NCBI GenBank assembly: GCA_022565135.1
Contig: JADFKA010000017.1
Location: 1-13,233 of the forward strand
Length of the DNA stretch: 13,233 nucleotides
Direction: 5' to 3'
Source of the DNA: Pseudomonadota bacterium
GTDB taxonomy: Bacteria > Pseudomonadota > Gammaproteobacteria > Steroidobacterales > Woeseiaceae
Shown here: positions 6,921 to 13,233 of the stretch, piece by piece
How the letters are laid out: each line of letters opens with the position of its first letter
Numbering within the stretch: the first letter of the stretch is position 1
Program-made: the position numbers and the translations under genes
The notes under the pieces: generated by a model
The model's input: only the letters and a program-made list of their open reading frames with translations
Database searches by the model: none
Told to the model about the DNA's origin: nothing

Positions 6921-8500
6921 GTAAGAGTTCTGTGGTGGTTGATGGCGCAAATAACGGCACTGACTATCTCTCTCGACTAGGGATCAATACTGTCACGAGT
7001 TTCGCCGCCAAGTTCGGCGGCCTTGTCGTATCGTTGCTCCTCATCCCCTATATGGTGGGAAATCTCGGCGACGCGGATTACGGTTTGTGGATTCTGGTGA
7101 CTTCAATCGTCGCTGTCGGGTCCCTCGCCGATTTCGGGATCGCTGCAGCGCTTACTAAGTTCGTGTCCGAGTGCAATGCATTGGCTGACGATGATGGATG
7201 CCGTCAGACCATTGCATCGGCGCTTAGCATCTACACCCTGATCGGCATCGCCCTCATTATCGTAGCCCTTATTCTCGCGCCAGCCATCCCAGGCTTGTTC
7301 GATATTGCAGAGGGTCAACATGGCACTGCGAAGTTGCTTACCGCACTGATGGGAGTAAGCATCGGATTATCGATTCCTTTTGCCGCCAGTACTGCAGTGC
7401 TGCAGGGACTGCATCGATTCGATATCACTGCCGTACTTGGCCTGACGCGTTCCGTGCTGTTTGCGGTGGGCGTCGTCGGCGCACTTGCCAATGGTGGCGG
7501 ATTACTGCATATCGCTGCCGCTCAAATCACGGCTTTGGTATTGGTTCAGATTCCGGCCATATGGTGGATCTACCGGTTGAAGCCAGAATATCAATTTGGG
7601 TTTCGGGGTGGAAGTAAGAGTGCGGTCAAGCGCATTATGAACTTTAGCTGGCCATTGTTTATGGTCAGTATCGGTGGACAGATGCAGTCAAAAACCGACG
7701 AGATCGTGATCGGTGCACGACTCCCGATCGGTCTGATCACGCCGTACTCGTTCGCGATGTTGTTGAGTCGGGTTCCGCAACTTTTTGCGGAGCAATTTGT
7801 GAGTTTTATGCTACCCATTGCATCGGAACTCAACGCGAAAAGTGAACAGGACAAACTACGCAAGCTCCTTCTGCTTGGCACGAGATCGACACTTACCGTA
7901 TTCCTACCGATCGGTGGGACGCTCGCGATTCTGAGTGGACCAATTCTGAGCGCCTGGGTGGGTGAGCCTTATGCAAAATACTCCAGCCTGGTCTGGGTCT
8001 TGTGTGGCGCGTTGATGCTGGACACCATGCAATGGCCCGCGGCGATGGTTTTGCAGGGAATGAATCGTCACAAGATATTCGGCATCGTCTCAATAGCTAC
8101 CGGGGTATCGAATATTCTGTTGTCGCTGGCATTGATCCCATATTTCGGGCTAATGGGTGTCGCTCTCGGCACACTGATTACGGCGGCGATTGAAACGATG
8201 TTTGTGGTTCTTCCTTATGCGTGTCGAAGACTGAATGTAAGTCCCCGTCGCTTCTTCGTATCGGTAATTATACCGGTCATACTCCCGACTCTCGTAATGG
8301 TCTTCACTTTGATGGCCATGCGCGCCTATACAGAGGATGGCGGACTTATGACATTGGCCGCCGCCAGCGTAATTTCGGTTTTCGTTTACGGTGTCGTATT
8401 CCTGATGTCACCGCAATCTGCCCCGGAACGGACGATTGTTGTCAGCTTGCTCAACTCAGTAAAAAACCGGATCTTCAGTTCGTCGGGCAACCATCCTTAG
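6917..8500 (+). CDS. Wzx-type polysaccharide flippase (MOP superfamily)
   Basis: This is an integral inner-membrane protein of about 527 residues, within the usual 400-530 range for Wzx/MOP exporters, which flip undecaprenyl-diphosphate-linked glycans to the periplasm. Many hydrophobic segments are visible, including AKFGGLVVSLLLIPYMVGNL (31-50), IYTLIGIALIIVALILAPAI (105-124), and several in the last 150 residues. The motif DADYGLWILVTSIVAVGSLADFGI (about 52-75) is the family's first-loop and TM2 signature. The frame is open upstream into the previous gene, but the homologous part begins only near 6980. I chose TTG at 6917, which overlaps the preceding TGA as TTGA and has AGGG just upstream. 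GTG at 6932 or 6935 is the alternative. It is last in the operon, consistent with exporting the product of the enzymes before it. Confidence 0.9.
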   Translation: MSKSSVVVDGANNGTDYLSRLGINTVTSFAAKFGGLVVSLLLIPYMVGNLGDADYGLWILVTSIVAVGSLADFGIAAALTKFVSECNALADDDGCRQTIASALSIYTLIGIALIIVALILAPAIPGLFDIAEGQHGTAKLLTALMGVSIGLSIPFAASTAVLQGLHRFDITAVLGLTRSVLFAVGVVGALANGGGLLHIAAAQITALVLVQIPAIWWIYRLKPEYQFGFRGGSKSAVKRIMNFSWPLFMVSIGGQMQSKTDEIVIGARLPIGLITPYSFAMLLSRVPQLFAEQFVSFMLPIASELNAKSEQDKLRKLLLLGTRSTLTVFLPIGGTLAILSGPILSAWVGEPYAKYSSLVWVLCGALMLDTMQWPAAMVLQGMNRHKIFGIVSIATGVSNILLSLALIPYFGLMGVALGTLITAAIETMFVVLPYACRRLNVSPRRFFVSVIIPVILPTLVMVFTLMAMRAYTEDGGLMTLAAASVISVFVYGVVFLMSPQSAPERTIVVSLLNSVKNRIFSSSGNHP

Positions 8501-8518
8501 CCATATATTTCAATGGAT

Positions 8519-8540
8519 ACTGAGGCGCCCGTTGCTCAGT
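8519..8540 (+). terminator. Possible weak terminator after the flippase gene
   Basis: ACTGAG (8519-8524) and CTCAGT (8535-8540) form a six-base-pair stem with a 10-nt loop. The stem starts 18 bp after the flippase stop and is followed directly by TT. The position suits the end of the glycan operon, but the stem is short and the T-run minimal. Confidence 0.35.
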
Positions 8541-8604
8541 TTCCATCACTGCACAGAACTGTGAACAGCTCAATTAGGCGAATCTCACGCCGAGTATTCG
8601 TCGC

Positions 8605-8636
8605 TTGTGACGGTCGAATTGTGACCGATTGGTGAC
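8605..8636. repeat. Three GTGAC direct repeats with an embedded dyad
   Basis: TTGTGAC occurs at 8605-8611 and 8619-8625, and TTGGTGAC at 8629-8636. The GTGAC cores start 14 and 11 bp apart. Between them CGGTC (8611-8615) and GACCG (8623-8627) form an inverted repeat. The cluster lies about 115 bp upstream of the three-arm hairpin. It could be a binding site for a regulator, but no consensus regulator is recognised. Confidence 0.35.
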
Positions 8637-8749
8637 ATTTCGTCATGGACATCCTTCGTCGGCACTAACCTGCATATTTCATGTAGTGAGGGATTTTGGC
8701 GGATTTGCGGCGATGCTGTCCGTTTACTGCACGGTCATTGGCGATCGAA

Positions 8750-8818
8750 GCGGACGTTTTGCTGATCGCGAGTCAGGAAAAACGTTTCCGCGGTAATTTT
8801 TGCGGAGCAGGCGTTTTT
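8750..8818 (+). ncRNA. Three-arm attenuator-like element with mutually exclusive hairpins
   Basis: Arm 1, GCGGACGTTTT (8750-8760), can pair with arm 2, AAAACG-TT-TCCGC (8779-8791). That gives 11 base pairs with a 2-nt bulge and an 18-nt loop. Arm 2 can instead pair with arm 3: TCCGC (8787-8791) with GCGGA (8802-8806) and AAAAACG (8778-8784) with CGTTTTT (8812-8818), giving 12 base pairs and ending in a run of five Ts. The second fold resembles an intrinsic terminator and the first an anti-terminator. No promoter or intact downstream gene is recognised, and the match to any known riboswitch is nil to my eye. It may be a leader, a small RNA or a remnant repeat. Confidence 0.35.
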
Positions 8819-9075
8819 CAAGCAAGGGTATCCAACGTGTGTTTTTCAACACAACGCGTAGTATCAGCACCGCCAAACTCGGAGTATCCAACTCCCTTGG
8901 AAGGATGTTTTGAAATCCAAAGATTAAATTTCCGGTTGTAAATTACAGGGAGAAAGTCGCCACCTGATCCTGTTCAACCAATGCCAATTATGCTTAAGGA
9001 ATTGATTACAGCGACAGGTTAGTCGCGGCATATACTGCTGCAGGTCTTGCGCGTGCAGGCGTGGAAGCCATGTGA

Positions 9076-9291
9076 ATGACAAGAATAACAATCCTAAGCA
9101 GTTTTGATGACGCTCCGATTGAGCAACTCAATGCCGAAATCGACGTCGTTTTTGCGTTCGATGCGAATCAGGAATCAATCATCGGCACTGTTTTTCTTGT
9201 ATCGCGCTGAATTTTCACCTCTGCCAAGGACCTGATCCAGGGCTTACCAGACGAAGCGAGATCTTGTGGGATTCTGTTCGTAGCAATCGGA
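9076..9291 (+). pseudogene. Decayed remnant resembling the N-terminus of a D-2-hydroxyacid dehydrogenase
   Basis: An ATG at 9076 with GGAAG eight bases upstream opens a 44-codon frame (starting MTRITILSSFDD) ending in TGA at 9208-9210. The same frame continues past the stop for 26 more codons, from IFTSAKDLIQGLP to a TGA at 9289-9291. Read through the stop, LVSR*IFTSAKDLIQGLP aligns without gaps to the pattern LIVRSGTKVTAELIEAAP found near the N-terminus of phosphoglycerate-dehydrogenase-like enzymes. The preceding IDVVFAFDANQESII fits the family's strand and helix before it, apart from about five missing residues. The NAD-binding domain is absent. This is a judgement from remembered family patterns. 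The alternative is a free-standing 44-residue small protein, or chance. Confidence 0.33.
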
Positions 9292-9405
9292 TGATTTCGC
9301 ATTTCTCGGAGCTATTGCAGACACGTGATTTGTTTCTCACCGTTCGAACATAATCCCTTATTGAGCTCCGCAATACTTAGTGATTTCGGGACTTCCCTGC
9401 ATCGA

Positions 9406-9435
9406 TTTTCATTTAATTAGAATTAAGCGTATAAG
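9406..9435 (+). promoter_or_regulatory. Possible promoter of the lipoprotein gene
   Basis: TTTTCA (9406-9411) and TATAAG (9430-9435) are separated by 18 bp in an AT-rich stretch about 30 bp before the start codon. Both hexamers are partial matches to the sigma70 consensus. Confidence 0.38.
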
Positions 9436-9453
9436 ATAAGGACAATAATAAAA

Positions 9454-9462
9454 AGGGTGAGG
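9454..9462 (+). promoter_or_regulatory. Ribosome-binding site that decides the lipoprotein start
   Basis: AGGGTGAGG lies three bases before the ATG at 9466. It contains the GTG at 9457 that would otherwise be an upstream start, so the ATG is the better choice. Confidence 0.6.
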
Positions 9463-9465
9463 ATT

Positions 9466-10284
9466 ATGTCTAAACGCCTTGTTTTGACAGTACTTTGTTT
9501 AGGGATTTCCATGTTAGGGTGCAGTAGTGGAGGACAATCACCTGCGCCGATTAGCGCGCCACCGCCGCCACCGCCCCCTCCGGTACAAGCCGCAGACGTT
9601 GCTGGCACATGGTTCAACCGGATAGCGAATAATGCTGTCAACTGTGGCAATGGCGAATTTATCGACGCGCAGGCGATCGTCATTACACAAGATGACAGCG
9701 CCATTACGCTTTTGATGTCTACCGGGAACACGTTTTCCGGAACAGTTAATGGGGACATCGTCGAGTGGACGGGCAGTTTCGAAGAACGTGGTGGCACAAC
9801 GACGTATACATCTTTGAGCATCACAGCGTCGGGTGATTCAGCGTCCGGAAATGCGTCGTGGACGTGGACGGATGGAACCGACTCCTGCAACGGTACGATG
9901 GACATCGCTGCAAACCGGAATTGGGGCGTGGAGGAGAGCCTCCGCAACTCCGGTCCACACATTGCCGATGTGTTGGAATTTACCGATGGCGTTGCTTTTA
10001 TTACGGGAACCGCACTAGCAGTAACCGATCTGGATTATTTTTCATTTGTACTTGCTGCCGATGCGACCGTTCAGGCTGAACTATCTCACTTCGATTTGCA
10101 GGCAAGCGATCTTGATTTGGAAATGCTCGATGAACACTATATCCAGATTGCGCTCTCGGACAGCGTTGATAGCTTCGAGAAAATCGAAGTTCAATTGCAG
10201 GCGGGAGTCACCTATTACATTGGTGTGCTACCGATCTCAACACCGAATCCCGCATCGTATAATCTTAGTATTGACGTGAATTGA
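9466..10284 (+). CDS. Lipoprotein with polyproline linker and PPC-like C-terminal domain
   Basis: This is a 272-residue predicted lipoprotein. The signal peptide MSKRLVLTVLCLGISMLGC ends in a lipobox (SMLGC), with acylated Cys at residue 19. Ser at +2 predicts sorting to the outer membrane. A Pro-rich linker (26-39, including eight consecutive Pro) leads to a beta-rich domain (about 44-148) starting VAGTWFNRI, with C60 and C141 able to form a disulfide; I cannot assign this domain to a named family. The C-terminal part (about 163-272) has the features of a bacterial pre-peptidase C-terminal (PPC) domain: TDLDYFSFVL (187-196), DLDLEML (215-221), and AGVTYYIGVLP (246-256) followed by SYNLSI. 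No enzymatic domain is present, so it may bind a ligand or partner at the surface. It has its own likely promoter and is convergent with the large FG-GAP protein. Confidence 0.78.
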   Translation: MSKRLVLTVLCLGISMLGCSSGGQSPAPISAPPPPPPPPVQAADVAGTWFNRIANNAVNCGNGEFIDAQAIVITQDDSAITLLMSTGNTFSGTVNGDIVEWTGSFEERGGTTTYTSLSITASGDSASGNASWTWTDGTDSCNGTMDIAANRNWGVEESLRNSGPHIADVLEFTDGVAFITGTALAVTDLDYFSFVLAADATVQAELSHFDLQASDLDLEMLDEHYIQIALSDSVDSFEKIEVQLQAGVTYYIGVLPISTPNPASYNLSIDVN

Positions 10285-10285
10285 G

Positions 10286-10308
10286 AGCGGCTTTTGACCT
10301 AGCCTGCT
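10286..10308 (+). terminator. Hairpin directly after the lipoprotein stop
   Basis: AGCGGCT (10286-10292) can pair with AGCC-T-GCT (10301-10308), giving seven base pairs with a one-base bulge and an 8-nt loop. It starts two bases after the stop codon. No T-run follows on either strand, so it is only a candidate terminator between the convergent genes. Confidence 0.3.
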
Positions 10309-10411
10309 ATAGTAGATGCGCACCGATTGGACACTCGCTCTTCATGTTAACTATTCCCTGAGCGATGCGCATGGTGTACGACATTCGCCCAATTCCTGAT
10401 CCATGCCATAG

Positions 10412-13233
10412 CTACTCACTGACCAACACCAGCACATTGCTGGGAATATTTGTCAAATTCACTACAGCACCGCCCAGGAATACGACTCTGACATCGACCA
10501 GCGTTTCCGTCCCCAGTCCAAAATGCAGTTCCGGGTCATCCTGTGCCAGGTAACCGGTTGCGCTGGTTGCCTCTTTCCACATGATACGGCGTGCAGGGTC
10601 ACCCAGCCAGCCCGCTTCGTACACCGTGACTCGCGCCCCGAATGCTCCGATCTGACCAGACAAGCGAGTCAGGGAAATCTTCAGCCAATTACCGGCCGCT
10701 GCCGTATCGTTGCGAATCAGCAAGTCTGATGCACGTTTCTGGGCAATGTAAAAATCCAGATCCCCATCCCGCTCGATGTCGGCAAAGGATACGGATCGTG
10801 GGTCATTAATCGTGCCGATCGCAAAAACATTACTTGCGGTGAACGTTCCAGACCCGTCGTTCAGATAAATGTAGTTCCTGCCCGGAAAAACGAGATCATA
10901 GTCGCCGTCGTTATCGAGGTCCGCAAATCCTCCCATGTAGTGATTCGATGTTGTCTCGAAGCTCCTCGAAAAACTGAACTGACCGCTGCCGGTGCCAAGA
11001 AAGAGGTGCTGATCCAGCATCAGGTCCAGCAGCCCGTCGTTGTTAACGTCAGCCGCGGTTATTCCATCAGCGGCCGATATGCTCAGCCCGATGGATGCCG
11101 GATCGATCAGTGTGAATATGCCGGCCCCGTTGTTCACCAATACGTTCATCGGCCCGGTACGATTGCCAGCGAATACATCCAGATCACCATCATTATCGAA
11201 GTCCACTGCCAACGCACCCTGGCCAGCCGGCGCAGCCTCCAGGTCACCAGCTGATACCGGTGTGAACGTGAACCCGCCATCGTTTCGATAAACCTCATTG
11301 AGTTCGCCAGGCGGGTCATTGGTTCCCCGGAAATTTGATACGGCAAAAATGTCAAGATCGCCATCCCCATCCATATCGAACGCGATCGCCGCTCGCGTCG
11401 GGAAGCTCTGCACAGGCAGCCCGGCAGCCATGGTCACATCTGTGAAGACACCATTGCCGTTATTTTCATACAGTCGGTTTTGACCGTACGATCCGTTAAA
11501 CAGATCGAAATCTCCATCATTGTCAAAATCAGCCCAGACACCTCCGTGGCTGCCAGTATCGAAGTTTTCAATGCCGCGGGTTGCAGCCTCTTCAAGAAAG
11601 ATTCCTGCACCCTGATTCTTATAGAACAGCTCGGGCATATCGGTCGGCTGGAAATTCCGTGTCACGTAAATATCAGCTAAGCCATTGCCATCAACATCGG
11701 CAAACTGCGCGCCATGGCCACCAAACTCCGCAGGACTGGTCACACCTGCCGCGGCGGTGATGTCCGTAAATGCGGTGACTGGACCGACATCTGAGCTATC
11801 GCCATTCGGGCCTGCGCTGAAGTTCATTTGCACCTCGGCGACGCTTAGCGCGCGATCGTAAACGGCAACGAGATATACTTCGCCAACAAACGGACGTTGC
11901 GAGCTTGCTTCATTGCCGATATTGAACCAGTCCGTTGGATCCCAGTTATTGTAGTTGCCGCTCAACGTAACCGTCGCTGATTGCTGGACGCCGCCTATGT
12001 ATAGGCGCTCCACGCTACCGTCATAAGTATGTACCAGATGTTGCACTGCCACCGAGACACCGTTAACGACCTGCAGGCGTGGGCGTGCCTTACTGTCTTT
12101 CGCAGTGTGCAACAAACGCGCCTGGTAGTCAGCACCGTCCTGACCCAGCATAAAGTTCTGGTTGGCGTTGTCGGCACCGACCGAGACCAGCCGTGCCGGA
12201 CCAACTTGTGTCGCATTGGCCGGCAGCGCCCATACTTCAAATGAACTGGCACCGCTGGTCATAAGCGCATTGATGATCTTCGATGCCGCCGTGTTTGTGC
12301 CGACGCGCCCACCGCTGAAACTGACGCCGTTAGAATCGCTTAACCAGGTCACGCTGCCACTGAAGTCCAGGTCCATAGGCGAACCACTGCCAGACTGGTC
12401 GCTCACGACCGTGCCACTGCCCGCCGTGAATGGGTAGTACGCGAGCAAGCCGGTCGTCACGCGTGTTTCAAGCGCCTGCACATCGATATTAAATGTTGTC
12501 GTCCTTGCCAACGGCGACGTTGCATCGTCTGTTGCCTCTATCGTTACAGTGACAGCACCTACATCGACACTCGTCGGCGATATAACGATTTCTGCATTAT
12601 TGCCGGGCAGATTATTCAGCGTCGCAAAACCAGGAAGATCCGGAGAACTGAAGTTCACACCATCACCATCCGGATCACTCCCGGAGATCGGCAACGTCAG
12701 CGACTGGCCCTCCGTCATCGTGACGTCATTGATATTGTTAATCTGCGGAGCCCGATTGACGTTATCCACTGTCAGGTCAAATGTCTCCTCAGCAGACAGC
12801 GGCGGGACACCGTTATCGGTTACCCTGATCGTAATCGAGTACCCACCGCTGTCGTCAAAGTTCGGCGCAATCGACAACGTCGCGGTGCCATTACCGTTAT
12901 CGGTCAGGGCCATGAATCCCGGTAAGCCATCGTGCCCAAAGCTTAGCGAATGCCCGTCCACATCGTTGGCGGACAATGGCAACGTGAGAGAGTCTCCTTC
13001 AGCCACACTTTGAACACCGATCGGATCGAGTACCGGAGCATTGTTCGGTGGCGGAGGCCCATCTGAGACGGTCAGCGCGACGGCGCTACCGGGTGCGGCT
13101 AGTGTGCCACCCAGCGGGCTTTGGTCGATCACATCACCCGCAGGTACCGTATCGCTGTTGGCCGTGGTAATCGTGCCAACCGTGAGACCGGCATTTGTGA
13201 TCGCGGTTTCGGCATCGGTTTGCGTCTGACCAA
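10412..13233 (-). CDS. Large exported CRTAC1-type protein: PASTA, Ig-like, LamG, FG-GAP/VCBS, ASPIC/UnbV (5' end outside window)
   Basis: The frame is open from the right edge, so the gene starts outside the window; 939 residues are visible. From the N-terminal side: a PASTA-like domain (QTDAETAITNAGLTVG, then VIDQSPLGGT; about 13231-13060) and a Pro-rich spacer. Two Ig/cadherin-like repeats follow (about 13042-12757 and 12754-12478), with VAEGDSLTLPL and MTEGQSLTLPI as matching strands. Next come a LamG-like domain (about 12463-11815, starting LLAYYPFTAGSG and ending VAVYDRALSVAEVQ), seven FG-GAP/VCBS repeats (about 11776-10700), and an ASPIC/UnbV domain (about 10695-10412) with GAFGARVTVYEAG, GYLAQDDPELHFGLG and a VDVRVVF strand. 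The repeats carry DxDxDG-type calcium loops. All domains are of extracellular type. No PEP-CTERM or LPXTG-type sorting tail is seen at the C-terminus. It is likely a secreted or surface binding protein; the ligand is unknown. Confidence 0.92.
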   Translation of the reverse strand, partial: GQTQTDAETAITNAGLTVGTITTANSDTVPAGDVIDQSPLGGTLAAPGSAVALTVSDGPPPPNNAPVLDPIGVQSVAEGDSLTLPLSANDVDGHSLSFGHDGLPGFMALTDNGNGTATLSIAPNFDDSGGYSITIRVTDNGVPPLSAEETFDLTVDNVNRAPQINNINDVTMTEGQSLTLPISGSDPDGDGVNFSSPDLPGFATLNNLPGNNAEIVISPTSVDVGAVTVTIEATDDATSPLARTTTFNIDVQALETRVTTGLLAYYPFTAGSGTVVSDQSGSGSPMDLDFSGSVTWLSDSNGVSFSGGRVGTNTAASKIINALMTSGASSFEVWALPANATQVGPARLVSVGADNANQNFMLGQDGADYQARLLHTAKDSKARPRLQVVNGVSVAVQHLVHTYDGSVERLYIGGVQQSATVTLSGNYNNWDPTDWFNIGNEASSQRPFVGEVYLVAVYDRALSVAEVQMNFSAGPNGDSSDVGPVTAFTDITAAAGVTSPAEFGGHGAQFADVDGNGLADIYVTRNFQPTDMPELFYKNQGAGIFLEEAATRGIENFDTGSHGGVWADFDNDGDFDLFNGSYGQNRLYENNGNGVFTDVTMAAGLPVQSFPTRAAIAFDMDGDGDLDIFAVSNFRGTNDPPGELNEVYRNDGGFTFTPVSAGDLEAAPAGQGALAVDFDNDGDLDVFAGNRTGPMNVLVNNGAGIFTLIDPASIGLSISAADGITAADVNNDGLLDLMLDQHLFLGTGSGQFSFSRSFETTSNHYMGGFADLDNDGDYDLVFPGRNYIYLNDGSGTFTASNVFAIGTINDPRSVSFADIERDGDLDFYIAQKRASDLLIRNDTAAAGNWLKISLTRLSGQIGAFGARVTVYEAGWLGDPARRIMWKEATSATGYLAQDDPELHFGLGTETLVDVRVVFLGGAVVNLTNIPSNVLVLVSE
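10747..11703 (-). repeat. Seven coding FG-GAP/VCBS calcium-loop repeats
   Basis: In translation order the loops are DVDGNGLADI (about 11670-11703), DFDNDGDFDL (11503-11536), DMDGDGDLDI (11346-11383), DFDNDGDLDV (11171-11206), DVNNDGLLDL (11019-11054), DLDNDGDYDL (10888-10926) and DIERDGDLDF (10747-10785). They lie 130-175 bp apart, as expected for blades of a beta-propeller. A seven-bladed propeller is inferred from the count. The DNA is degenerate enough that recent tandem duplication is unlikely. Confidence 0.8.

Larger units (their letters stand above)
8501..9465. other. 965-bp stretch without an intact gene
   Basis: No reading frame here has a recognisable intact product. The stretch contains a possible operon terminator just after the flippase gene, a cluster of GTGAC repeats, a three-arm alternative hairpin, a decayed coding remnant and the promoter region of the lipoprotein gene, each listed separately. 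Smaller details are a repeated GTTTTTCAA (8813-8821 and 8841-8849), a repeated GTATCCAAC (8828-8836 and 8884-8892), a GGAGT/ACTCC hairpin (8881-8895) and an 11-bp palindrome TGTAA-A-TTACA (8937-8947). A lone TATACT (9031-9036) resembles a -10 box but has no well-spaced -35. The rest shows nothing I can name. Confidence 0.7.

Noticed and set aside
8696..8710. Possible sigma54 promoter (GG, 10 bp, GC spacing) in TTGGCGGATTTGCGGC
   Set aside because: The GG and GC spacing fits but the surrounding -24 and -12 bases do not match the consensus well, and no gene follows.
8696..8941. 81-codon open frame with a TTG start
   Set aside because: Composition is Cys- and Arg-scattered with no recognisable motif, there is no ribosome-binding site, and it runs straight through the three-arm hairpin and local repeats.
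9423..9962. 179-codon minus-strand frame opposite the lipoprotein
   Set aside because: It has a poly-Gly run that is the mirror of the proline linker, no recognisable domain, and it runs through the lipoprotein's ribosome-binding site.
10335..10365. TCGCTC / GAGCGA inverted repeat between the convergent genes
   Set aside because: Only six pairs around a 19-nt loop with no T-run; likely chance.
10747..11703. Periodic short motif on the plus strand (ccatc/cattatc-type) as a CRISPR or tandem DNA repeat
   Set aside because: It is explained by the DxDxDG calcium loops of the FG-GAP protein on the minus strand; copies are too divergent and unevenly spaced for an array.

Overview
The window (13,233 bp, moderate G+C, dense coding, short intergenic gaps) looks like a chromosome segment of a Gram-negative bacterium. 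A gammaproteobacterium, perhaps marine, is my best guess. The basis is the protein families present (bacterioferritin, a Wzx-type flippase, a lipobox lipoprotein, a large CRTAC1-type FG-GAP protein), not a marker gene, so taxonomy is an inference.

Layout. Positions 1-147 hold the last 48 codons of a bacterioferritin gene entering from the left. Convergent to it on the minus strand is a GT4-family glycosyltransferase (208-1335). A roughly 290-bp divergent spacer with several short palindromes separates this from a tightly packed plus-strand operon (1622-8500). In order the operon encodes a GT2 glycosyltransferase, an atypical class I SAM methyltransferase, a NodB-type polysaccharide deacetylase, a second GT2 glycosyltransferase, a single-chain GT2-NodB fusion, and a Wzx/MOP-type flippase. 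Junctions are 3 bp, 3 bp, an overlap, 20 bp and a 4-bp TTGA overlap, and several starts appear to be non-ATG.

Together these genes look like part of a locus for a decorated (methylated, N- or O-deacetylated) surface glycan made on a lipid carrier. Sugars are added and trimmed at the cytoplasmic face and the product is then flipped by the Wzx protein. No priming transferase, Wzy polymerase or export machinery is visible, so the rest lies outside the window or elsewhere.

Region 8501-9465 is a 965-bp stretch without a convincing intact gene. It is not featureless. It holds a possible terminator, a cluster of GTGAC direct repeats, a striking three-arm sequence able to form two mutually exclusive hairpins (8750-8818), and a decayed-looking coding remnant (9076-9291) that resembles the N-terminus of a D-2-hydroxyacid dehydrogenase.

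The right end has a predicted outer-membrane lipoprotein with a polyproline linker and a PPC-like C-terminal domain (9466-10284). It is convergent with a very large, probably exported, calcium-binding surface protein on the minus strand (10412 to beyond the window). That protein combines PASTA, two Ig/cadherin-like repeats, a LamG-like domain, seven FG-GAP/VCBS repeats and a C-terminal ASPIC/UnbV domain. The best candidates for something new are the three-arm alternative hairpin and the GT2-NodB fusion within a cluster that also has a separate deacetylase.
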